A stretch of 64,000 bases of DNA from Streptococcus sanguinis SK1 = NCTC 7863 (GTDB taxonomy: Bacteria; Bacillota; Bacilli; Lactobacillales; Streptococcaceae). Numbering within the stretch: position 1 is the stretch's first letter; every line of letters starts with the position of its first letter. The translations under genes and the position numbers were made by a program. Location of the stretch: the NCBI RefSeq assembly GCF_000194945.1, contig NZ_GL878507.1:697963-761962 (forward strand). The letters are read 5' to 3'. The notes beneath the pieces are model-generated. The model was not told where the DNA came from and searched no databases. It saw only the letters and a list, made by a program, of their open reading frames with translations. Positions 44,144 to 53,700 of this stretch are shown piece after piece.

Positions 44144-44180
44144 AAAGAAAGCCTGAGCAAATAGATTTTCAGCAGGCTTT
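44143..44180 (-). terminator. terminator after the small membrane protein gene
   Basis: On the minus strand AAAGCCTG/CAGGCTTT (44180-44173 with 44155-44148) with a 17-base loop is followed by CTTTG. It is about 70 bp past the stop at 44249. Confidence 0.6.
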
Positions 44181-44248
44181 TAATGATCAAATGCAAGAAA
44201 AACTCCTCAATTACTATCGCTGTACTGCTGCTCTTTATCCTCCTGGAC

Positions 44249-44689
44249 TTAATTCTTTTTCAACTCCCAAAAGAATAGATTGCCCAACAATCCTAAGAGA
44301 AAAAGCAAGATAGGAATGGCATAAGCTGCTAGGGGATTATAAGCTTCTCCAGCACTAATTTTCATCTGAGAGCCATATGGAGCTATCAACTGATAATAAT
44401 TAAGACCGCAAAACAAAATCGAAAAGAAAAAGATAGAAAAATAAAGCCGATAGAGATGCCCTAGCAGCTGTCCTTTGAATAAATAAGTAACTTCCCCCAT
44501 CAGTGTTGCAAAATTCATAACAGCAATTACAAAATAAACAATGACAACAGGAACTAAAAATAGAAAAAGGTAAAGATAACCATAAACAACCCCCGGCTCT
44601 GGCTCAATTCCCCAATAACCGTACTGAAAAACCAGTAGATACAAAAATAGGGGCAAAAAAGGAATCACCCTAAACTTCTTATTTTTCAT
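44249..44689 (-). CDS. small integral membrane protein of unknown function
   Basis: A 146-residue protein with four strong hydrophobic segments (about residues 8-24, 38-62, 85-105 and 118-140) and a short basic C-terminal tail. The start at 44689 is preferred because GGGAG lies 6 bp upstream; an ATG two codons earlier sits against the ribosome site. It has its own extended -10 promoter. I do not recognise the family and the neighbours give no clear hint. Confidence 0.7.
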   Translation of the reverse strand: MKNKKFRVIPFLPLFLYLLVFQYGYWGIEPEPGVVYGYLYLFLFLVPVVIVYFVIAVMNFATLMGEVTYLFKGQLLGHLYRLYFSIFFFSILFCGLNYYQLIAPYGSQMKISAGEAYNPLAAYAIPILLFLLGLLGNLFFWELKKN

Positions 44690-44728
44690 CCACATCTCCC
44701 TTTAAATAAAGAAACTTTTTCTTATTTT

Positions 44729-44739
44729 ATTATAACAAA
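44729..44739 (-). promoter_or_regulatory. promoter of the small membrane protein gene
   Basis: On the minus strand TTTGTTATAAT is an extended -10 about 40 bp upstream of the start. Confidence 0.6.
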
Positions 44740-44913
44740 CCTTCTTTATAAAACAAGAATTCTCTTTTATTTTAAAGTATTCATTGACTGTGAAATCAAG
44801 CTTAGCAAATTTCAGCCACCGTAAAAAACAGCCATTCAAATGCCTGCTTACTTTAGAGTTTATATGTTTAAGCGTCAGTACATTATCAAGGATAGATGGT
44901 GACAAAGACAAAA

Positions 44914-44941
44914 AAATCATCTCAGCTAGCTGAGATGATTT
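44914..44941 (-). terminator. terminator after the SHIRT adhesin gene
   Basis: A perfect palindrome centred on AGCTAGCT (AAATCATCTC... / ...GAGATGATTT) is followed on the minus strand by TTTTGTC. It starts 13 bp after the stop at 44954. The rest of the 44740-44913 gap holds no gene that I can support. Confidence 0.88.
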
Positions 44942-44953
44942 GTCTGGCTAAAA

Positions 44954-47374
44954 TTAATTAGCTTTTTTGAAACGATAGACAAGAGCTGATAAAAGAATCA
45001 GTGCAAATCCTGCTGCTATCGCAAAGATAGATGTTTCACTGCCAGTTTTCGGCAAAACTTTTTTGCCAGTTGCTGATCCACGAACATCTTTTCCATCTTT
45101 ATCTGACGAATTACCTGGGGTTCCATCCGTCGAACCGCTTGGTTTATCACCAGATGATGACGGTGGTGGTGTCGAATCTGAAGAAGATGGTGGTGGTGTT
45201 GGTCCTTGTGGACGTCTAGCTTCAAATGTCCATGTGCCTGTAAATTTGACATCTGAGCCTGCAATAGTTTTACTATCCGCGTCATATTTAAGGAATTTCC
45301 AAGTACCTCCAGTTACTTCAATAGAATCCTTAGCTGGCTGAACCGCTTGAACTGCAGTACCATCTGTGTATTCATTGGCATCGGTCGGCAGCAATTCTGT
45401 TACCTCTGCAGGTAAGGCGCGATTCGGATCTTCGCTTACAAATTCATACGTCACCTTATATTTCGGCGCTGGAATGAAATTCCATTTACCAGTAAATTTA
45501 AGGTCCTTATCCGCAACAGTCTGTGCATTCGTTTCTGCATAGCCTTCGAAAGTCCATGTGCCTTCAGTAACTGTAACACTTGTTTTAGCAGGCTGCTTAG
45601 CGTCTACATTAGTACCACTAGTGTAGCGATTAGTATCTGCTGGAAGCAAATCAGTTACTTCTTTTGGCAGGTTTGGATAGGCTGGGTTAGAGCTGAGAAA
45701 CTCATAGCTGACACCATAGTCTTTATAACTGTTGGTGAATGTTGGATTGTTACCTGCGACAGCAGCTTCCAATTTAGCATTGTTTTCAGTCACTGTGACA
45801 GTCACAGTATGTTCTTTACTGTCATACGTTACTCCAGCTTCATTTCCAGCCACTTCTTTCAGCTTGTAGGTATAAGTCCCTTCTTTATCATAGTTGATCT
45901 CAGGAAACTTGATATTACCATTGGCGTCATTTGTTGCTTGAAGTTCCACGTTATTTCCGCCAACCTCAGTCAGCTTGAAAGTGTACTTACCAGCTTCAAG
46001 TGCTTTACCATCCAGAACTTTCTTAGCGGTAATCGCTGCAGTTGCTGGCTCTAACTTGTAGGTATTGGTGAAAGCATCACGGTCATAGGTAACCGCTGCT
46101 GTCTTGACGCCGTTGTTGTCTGTTACAGTAACAGTAACATTGATGTCTGAATTTGCATCGTTTGTCACACCTGGCAGATTGCTTGCTCGTTCACGAATGA
46201 CATAGTTAAAGGTTCCCTCATTTTTGAAACGAAGTTTCTTAAAGGTGACGGCACCGTCTTTGTTTGTTACCGTTTGAACAACTTTGTCGTTGTCATCCTT
46301 ATTGATCAAATCAAAAGTAAATTCACCATCTGCCAAATTGCGGCCAGTCAATTCCTTTTTGACTTTGAAGATAACTTCATCCGAACGGGTACCTTCCCCG
46401 ACACCATCAAGAGTTGTCAAAGGTGCAAATGGACGTGATACTAAATCTGGCATCTTTTGTCCATTAGACGTAACGGTTACATCGTTAAAGGCTTTTTTGG
46501 TCACCTTATCAACTGGCTCTGTCAAACGTGTCCGATAGATAACATAAATACCTCTTCCACTCAAATCCCCAGCATTGACTGTGAAATGATTGGAGTCAGT
46601 GATTGTCACAATCTGGCTCGGATTAAAGGATTGACGTGTGCCAGAAGCACCTTCCCACTCAGTAAAGTAGTAACCTGTAATCCCTGAATCTTCATCCAGC
46701 TCTTGGCCTTCTGGAATAGCGTCCTCAATGACAACTTGACCAAGATTTTGGACATCACGATTGACACGGATACGCCAGTTGACGTAGTTTGGATCCTTAG
46801 AATCCTGAACCCCCCACTTGGAATACCCCTGAGGTTCTTCATCAACCTTGATACGCTTCAGCCTATAGGTTCTAGCACCTGGGAAATTAACTTCTTGCTC
46901 TTGGTCATAAGGCATATTATCAGCCCAAACCACTGTGAAAGAAGATTGAATACGCTTGGTATCTGGCATTTTCGCAAAATACTCAGCATTTGTGACTGTA
47001 ATGGTCGCTGTATTGGTAACAGGATCTGTCACCAACTTGGCAACAACAGTACCATCCGGTGCACTTATGTTTTCCTCCAAAGTTCGCTCAATTTTGAACT
47101 GTGATGGAACACGATAAACCATGGTATCACCATTATTTAATACTTTGCTATCCTCAAATGTATAGGTCGGAGCAATGTAAAATTTACCTTCACCGTAGCC
47201 TGTATCCTTTAAAGGATTAGTATTAATGGTAACATCTGTAGTTAGCTGATAATCACTTTCACCTAACTCTGCAGCAGAAACCCTAGGACTTGAGCTTAAC
47301 AAGGGAAGAAAGGTTGATACCAAAAGCAGCAAAGTCATCAGAGCATGAGACACTTTATGATAAGTTTGTTTCAC
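44954..47374 (-). CDS. LPXTG adhesin with pilin isopeptide and SHIRT domains
   Basis: An 806-residue surface protein. A signal peptide (about 1-35) precedes an N-terminal ligand-binding-like region (about 36-330) with a collagen/fibrinogen-adhesin fold character. Two Spy0128/FctA-type domains follow (about 335-446 and 447-552). Each has the parts of a Lys-Asn isopeptide bond: early Lys, Glu in EGTFNY / EGTYTY, and Asn in FTNTY / FTNSY. Next come two SHIRT-like repeats (about 553-638 and 639-719), a Pro/Ser/Gly linker, LPKTG and an anchor. The layout resembles S. gordonii Sgo0707. The start is GTG at 47374 behind GGAGG at 12-bp spacing. There is no sortase C nearby, so it is a monomeric adhesin rather than a pilus shaft. 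Confidence 0.88.
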   Translation of the reverse strand: MKQTYHKVSHALMTLLLLVSTFLPLLSSSPRVSAAELGESDYQLTTDVTINTNPLKDTGYGEGKFYIAPTYTFEDSKVLNNGDTMVYRVPSQFKIERTLEENISAPDGTVVAKLVTDPVTNTATITVTNAEYFAKMPDTKRIQSSFTVVWADNMPYDQEQEVNFPGARTYRLKRIKVDEEPQGYSKWGVQDSKDPNYVNWRIRVNRDVQNLGQVVIEDAIPEGQELDEDSGITGYYFTEWEGASGTRQSFNPSQIVTITDSNHFTVNAGDLSGRGIYVIYRTRLTEPVDKVTKKAFNDVTVTSNGQKMPDLVSRPFAPLTTLDGVGEGTRSDEVIFKVKKELTGRNLADGEFTFDLINKDDNDKVVQTVTNKDGAVTFKKLRFKNEGTFNYVIRERASNLPGVTNDANSDINVTVTVTDNNGVKTAAVTYDRDAFTNTYKLEPATAAITAKKVLDGKALEAGKYTFKLTEVGGNNVELQATNDANGNIKFPEINYDKEGTYTYKLKEVAGNEAGVTYDSKEHTVTVTVTENNAKLEAAVAGNNPTFTNSYKDYGVSYEFLSSNPAYPNLPKEVTDLLPADTNRYTSGTNVDAKQPAKTSVTVTEGTWTFEGYAETNAQTVADKDLKFTGKWNFIPAPKYKVTYEFVSEDPNRALPAEVTELLPTDANEYTDGTAVQAVQPAKDSIEVTGGTWKFLKYDADSKTIAGSDVKFTGTWTFEARRPQGPTPPPSSSDSTPPPSSSGDKPSGSTDGTPGNSSDKDGKDVRGSATGKKVLPKTGSETSIFAIAAGFALILLSALVYRFKKAN

Positions 47375-47552
47375 CTTGAATGCGGTCCTCCTTCTTTTTA
47401 TATTTTATTTTAGACAAATGCTGGCAGGCACACCATCACCTGTCTACCCCCTCATTTTCAGCCGGTTCTAAATCAAGATTTATTACCAAACTAAAAATGA
47501 TAGTACTCGTATATGATAAGCAAATATGACATATACATATCAATTATAACAT

Positions 47553-47589
47553 AAAAATTATAATTTACGCCTTGTAAACTATAATTTTT
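47553..47589. repeat. AT-rich inverted repeat
   Basis: AAAAATTATA-A-TTTAC / GTAAA-C-TATAATTTTT is a 15-bp stem with one mismatch and a GCCTT loop. T-runs on both strands give it a terminator-like appearance, and it overlaps the start of the candidate adhesin promoter. Confidence 0.7.
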
Positions 47590-47694
47590 ATTAGCATTTT
47601 TCTATTCTTTGTCTACTTTCGTTACAAAAAAGTTACAAATTGGTTTTTAATCTAACTCGGATGGATTATTATTGTTTTATTAGAAATAAATGGC

Positions 47695-47730
47695 AAAAAA
47701 TACCTAGACTTTTTATAGTCTAGATATTTT
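47695..47730 (-). terminator. terminator after the M26 protease gene
   Basis: On the minus strand AAAATATCTAGACT/AGTCTAGGTATTTT (one mismatch) with a 6-base loop is followed by TTTTTTGCC. Confidence 0.88.
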
Positions 47731-47757
47731 TAGTATTTCTGAAAAACATTTTGCCGC

Positions 47758-50700
47758 TTACTTATTAAAGATTGACTGTCTGAAGTCGTCTGTCTCACGA
47801 AGATAAGCATTGTAAATCTTCTTCTTGAGCAGGTTGACCCAGCTAGCATCAACACGGCTGGTAGCATTAGTAATGTTGCGTACATCCTCTGCCACTGCTT
47901 CGTCCATTAGCTTCTGCATCTCTTCATAAGAATGAATGGTTACTTTCTTAGTACTGTTTGGATTTTTAAGCTCGTACTCAATAGTGATTGGCTTGAGCTT
48001 AGTCAGCTGATCAATCCGCTCCTTATACATAGCTTTCTTGAAGGCTACCCAGGAATCATATTCACCCTTGAATACATTTTCCAAGACTTTCTGGTCAGTT
48101 ACGAGACCAACATCTCTTCCGGACCATCCATCCCACGTTTTCTTACCTTCATCAAAGGCTTCCTTAGAGTACTTACCAGAAACATACGGGATAAATCCTT
48201 CATGGTAACCCTTAGCTGCTAGTAACTCATAGGCTGTACGGCGGAACATGACATCACCCGGAGCTCCATTTGGATTGCTCAAGGCTGAGTAGATTGGTGA
48301 GAAGAGGCTGAGACTGAGGTAGCCATTTCGACCGTATTTCCCACTATCCTTATTCTCCCGACGAGTGATGACATCATTTTCAATCAGAGAGTCAAAAGTC
48401 TTCAGATGCTTGATTTCCTCAGCAGTAAAGCTTCGCGTCTGGTTACCTGCATGGGTCTCCTTACCATACTTATCTGTAATATAGTAATTCTCCATCTTTC
48501 TGAACCACTGAAGTTTAGCATCATCGCTCTGCTTCAGCATAGAAGTACCTTCTAGGTAATCTAGGGTGTAGATCATGTCAAACATACCATGGACATAGTG
48601 CTGCAGGTCTTCTGCATTTTGAACGCGTTCCTTGAAGTTATATGTGTGTAGACGCGTCTTAGAATCCTTGTCCACCTTGAAGAGGGTATTGAGAGTAATG
48701 GTAGCTTCGTCTGCACTTGGAGTGGACTGCAAGAGACCGCGAGCATAAAGCTCAGCTCCCAGACCTTCGCGGCGGCCATTGCCCTCAAAGTAAATGCCAC
48801 CGTCAGAATTATGGGTCATTTCATGCGTGTAGACAGAGTTACCATAGTCTTCTAACAATTTAGCTGCATCAAAGTGGGTTACACTTCCTGTAGCATAGGC
48901 ATTATAGCCCTTGCTAGGATACCACTTGCCGGCTGGTCCAAAGAATTCCTGCATAGCCAGTGATTTTTTGTCATTAGCTGGAGCCCAATATTTTTGACCA
49001 TTCTTGTCAACCAATGAGAATCCATCGTAAACCAGAACAGAACGGAAGAGCTTGTCCTTGCTTTCATCGCTTAGAATCTTATACCAGAAGTCATAGTGAT
49101 CGCGCTGGTATTCAGCAGTTTTTCTCACTCTGTCTTCGACAAATTCAGCTAGCTCTGCATCTGTCCGAACCCTGCCATTGGCATCAAGGCGATAACGGTC
49201 ATAAGCCCCCATGGAGATGGTAGACATATTGGAGATAGCATAGACACCCTTCTCAGTCATGGTCAAGAGTGGCAAGAGCATGCCCTTGTGTTCCCAGTTA
49301 TCAGCAGTAATCTTGTCGTAAACGCCGACAGAATACTTACTCTTGTCCTCAGCTGCATCCTGAAGCTGTCTCGCTTCTGCTACATCCGACTTAGCCTCAA
49401 CGATGTAGGCTTTTGTATTGGTCTTGAGCCATTCATTATTGCTCTTGTCCGGCAGGAAGAGCTGACGATAGCCTTCTAAGTAGTTAAAGAGCCCTCGCTT
49501 ACCAGTCGCTTCAGAGAGAGAGGTATCATAAGCCATATAGTTGTTCTTGGCTTTAAGATTATTAAAGCCTGACTGACCTAGTGAAATGATGGTATCCAGC
49601 GTTGAAGCATTATGATTTCCAAAGAAGTCAAACTTATAGGCCGACAAATCCTTAACATTGATATTGTCATAGTTGATATTATACCAACGGTTGAGATAGG
49701 TCAGACCCAACAGGAAGGCTTCCTTATTGGCTGTAATCTTCTGAGTTACATAGTCAGCCACGACATCGCCTTCAGTATTGATGGACTTGTCCATAGCCAG
49801 AACCTTGCGTAACTCTTCTGACAGCTTGGTCTTGACTTGGTCAAAGGCCGTATCTAGATAGAGATCATCCAGAGAAGTGTCAGCATTCACGCCTAAAACA
49901 GTTCGCATAGCCGGTGAGTCCAGGACAACCTGGTTCAACTCCGGCAGCACTTGATTGAGAACCCTGCTATAGTCTGATAGGAAGGCTTCTGGTGTATAAA
50001 GGAGGTCTAAGCCATTTACACTGTACTCTGCAATTGCCTTATATTTGAAATCTCCCTTATAGGTCAGATCCAGGTAGTCAACTGTATTATCCTCAAAGTG
50101 CAGCATCAAGCGGTTAATTCCGGTCTTATTGCTATTGATATCAGTGATAATCTGGTCGCCCTTCATCGGAACAACGTCCAGCAAGTACTCTGTATTGAGC
50201 TTGTGATTATCTGGAAGTTTATTTCCATAGGCAACAATGGTCTCCTTATTGTAGAATGGAAGGAGTTTTTCCATGTTAGCATAAGCTATTAAACGGTCTT
50301 CTCGAGCATTCTTTTCCAGAGCATAGTTGACAGAATAAAGGTTGAGATTCGTGTCTTCCAGCGTGGTCGTAATGTCTAGGTTAGTCAGCTTTTCTTCTGC
50401 CTCGTTCAGAGTCAGTGTCGAAGTGACAAACTTGTCATTTTCCAGTGTTTTATTTCCTTCAACAGCATAAGCTTCTGTGATACGGTTATTCTCATATCCC
50501 TGATCGCCAGAAATACTGTAAACATTTGTACCACTGACGTTACTGATAACATTATCAATCAAGCCATTGAAGTAATTGGAACCTACTACGCCACCAATCT
50601 GACCGTTCTTAGTAGAATTTTGAATCTTTCCAGCTACATAAGAACGGCTGATGCGGGCATTGTTTTCTAAACGGCCAACCAGACCGCCGAAGCGTTGGTT

Positions 50701-53700
50701 GTTGGCTCTAGCGCCTGCTAGAATAGTCACATCTGCCCTGCTTTGGCTAATCAAGGAGTTTCCTCCCTTAAGATTGGCAACCAAACCACCGACATTGTAT
50801 TCTTTGCCCTGCTTATCATTTGATACGATAGTTCCAGTAAAGGAACTATTGGTGATTTGGGTATTGTTAGCAATAACGACCAAACCTGCCACCTGCGAAG
50901 CATTTTCTTTTACTTCTACTCTACCTTGGACAGAAACATCTGTGATTCGAGCATTTTCTGCATTGCGGGCCAGGGCAGCTGAGTCATAAGTACCAACAAT
51001 ATTGACCTCTTTCAGGTCCAGATTAGAAATAGAGGAACCACTCTTGAGGTTTTCAAATAAAGGCTTGGCTAGATTATAAATCGCGTACTGCTTGCCATTA
51101 TGACTACCAGTCAGACTGCCTGTGAAGTTTCCTTTGAGGTAGACATAATCCGCAGGTGCCAGACTAACCTCGCTAGCATCCAAATCAGCTCCCAGAACGT
51201 AGTTGCCAGCCATATTTTGTTTCATAGCGTCTACCAAACTAGCAAAGCTAGTGTAGATATTTTGCTGACTAGGAACAGCTGCCTTACTGATATAGAAGTC
51301 ATAGCCAGACTTATAGCCTGTCTCACCTTCTTGGACCAGCTCAGGCAGAGAGACTGTCACCTTATAGACATCCCTGCCATCCTTATGACTTTCCGCTATG
51401 CTGTAAACCGGCAGGAGCATTTCCTTAGATTCACTTGATTTGACTTTGACGAAGTAGGTAGACAGATCCGTAGGCATAGAGCTCATGGACACGACGCGCT
51501 TAAACTGGTCGTTTTCTTTTCTGTAAAACTCTGCCGAATCAATATCTCGGAAGGCAATCTTCTTGTATTCCAATTCAAAATTGCGGCTGTCCGTTTCAAG
51601 TTCTGTGAAGCTGCCATTATCCAGTTCATAAGTCAGCTTGGTTTTCAGGGTATAGCCTGTGTAGTAGTCTAAGTCGCCAATCTTCAGACTTCCTGCGAAA
51701 TTGGTAATCGGAAGAGTGCGAACAAGCTGATCCCCCTGGTATAATTCAGCAGTCGCTGAACGGAAGGACTGGGACTGGTCTTCTAATCTATATTGGACTG
51801 TAACCGACTTGTCATCTGCATTTTCTGTCAGACTTAGAATGGAAACCGTTGGCTTGACTTTAGGCACTCCATTTAGAGCATCTTTGGCTGCTGTCAGGCT
51901 AGCAAAAGCTTGATTGACCTGCACTTGTGTGGCAGTTTGATTGTTCAGAACTACTTCTGCCTTGGCTAATTCGTCAGTATAAGATGTCTGCTTCTCTGAG
52001 TCAGCATTTTTATATTTTGGAGCTGCTTTGATAGTTGGATTTAAATCGTATTCATTTTGAAGAGCCGTTTTGACAACCTCAAGACCGCTTAACTGAGTCT
52101 TGGCTTGATTGATTTGTTCCACCAGTTGGTTGACTTCTTCTTGGCTAGCATGTGATCGGTTCAGGATTGCTTGACCTGCTGTCAAAGCAGTATCATAGCT
52201 AGATTGATGGCTCTGACTATCGTTGAAATAACGTGCCTGAGCTTTAATCTGATCCGCTTCTGCTAATAGATTGTGAAGTGGAATTAAATCGAATTCTTCT
52301 AAAGTTTCTACTTTTGGCGCATCGTTCGGTACCATGCTTGGCTTAGCCGTACCAACTTTAACAACTTGCGTTACTGGAGCTAGAGTTTCCTCGTTGGACA
52401 ACTCCTGGCGGTCAACTTCTTGGCCGTTGGAGCTGTAAACTCGGGTCTTGATAGTTCGCTCGCCCTCAACACCTGGAGTGGCAATTTGACGGGCATCACG
52501 AACCAATTCGTCCGTTTCTTCTTCTCGAATGCTGAAGTTGATTTTTTCTACGCGGGTTTCGTCTGTGTAAGTCAGCGGATACTCTGGCAAAACATCTGCT
52601 TTTGGCGCATCGTTCGGTATCATATGCGGCTTAGCTGTTCCGACTTTGACAACTTGCGTCACTGGAGCGAGAGTTTCCTCATTGGACAACTCTTGGCGGT
52701 CAATTTCTTGACCATTGGAACTATAGATGCGGGTCTTGATAGTCCGCTCGCCCTGAACGCCCGGTGTTGCGATTTGGCGAGCATCTCGAACAAGTTCGTC
52801 CGTTTCTTCTTCTCGAATTGTGAAGTTGATTTTTTCTACTCGAGTTTCGTCCGTGTAAGTCAGCGGGTACTCTGGCAAAGCGTCTGCTTTTGGCGCATCA
52901 CCTGGTACCATGGTTGGCTTAGCAGTTCCGACTTTAACAACTTGTGTTACTGGAGCCAAGGTTTCTTCATTGGACAACTCTTGGCGGTCGATCTCCTGAC
53001 CATTGGATCTGTAAACACGGGTCTTGATTGTTCGCTCGCCTTGCACACCTGGAGTCGCGATTTGACGGGCATCACGAACTAGTTCGTCTGTCTCTTCTTC
53101 ACGAATGCTGAAGTTGATTTTTTCTACACGCGTTTCGTCTGTGTATATCAGTGGATACTCTAGCAAAGCCTCTGCTTTTGGCGCATCGTTCGGTACCATG
53201 TGCGGCTTAGCAGTACCAACTTTAACAATTTGCGTTACTGGTGCTAATGTTTCCTCGTTAGAAAGCTCTTGGCGGTCGATTTCTTGACCGTTGGAGCTGT
53301 AAACACGTGTCTTAATCCTCCGCTCGCCCTGAACGCCAGGAGTCGCGATTTGACGAGCGTCTTGAGGCAATTCATCAGTATATTGCTCTTCAATATTGAA
53401 GGCGATTTTCTCTACACGCGTCTCATCCGTATAAGTCAACGGGTATTCTGGCAAAGCGTCTGCTTTTGGTGCATCATTCGGTACCATATGCGGCTTAGCT
53501 GTTCCGATTTTGACAACTTGCGTTACTGGCGCTAGAGTTTCCTCATTTGAAATTTCTTGGCGGTCAACTTCTTGACCGTTGGAACTGTAGACACGAGTCT
53601 TGATTGTTCGTTCACCCTCAACACCTGGAGTCGCAATTTGACGGGCATCCTGTGGCAACTCATCAGTGTATTGTTCCAAAATATTGAAGGCTACTTTTTC

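Larger units (their letters stand above)
47375..47757. other. 383-bp AT-rich intergenic region upstream of the SHIRT adhesin
   Basis: No reading frame that I can support. On the minus strand it holds a TATGTTATAAT extended -10 (about 47543-47553, leader about 160 bases). It also holds a long near-perfect inverted repeat at 47553-47589 and the terminator of the M26 protease gene at 47695-47730. Confidence 0.6.

Noticed and set aside
44702..44920. 72-codon minus-strand frame between the small membrane protein and the SHIRT adhesin
   Set aside because: It has no ribosome site, contains the promoter of the next gene in its 3' half, and is AT-driven low-quality sequence.
52420..53535. Long plus-strand frames through the G5 repeats
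   Set aside because: They arise because the 288-bp repeat keeps an antisense frame open in every copy; the products are repeats of a shadow translation.
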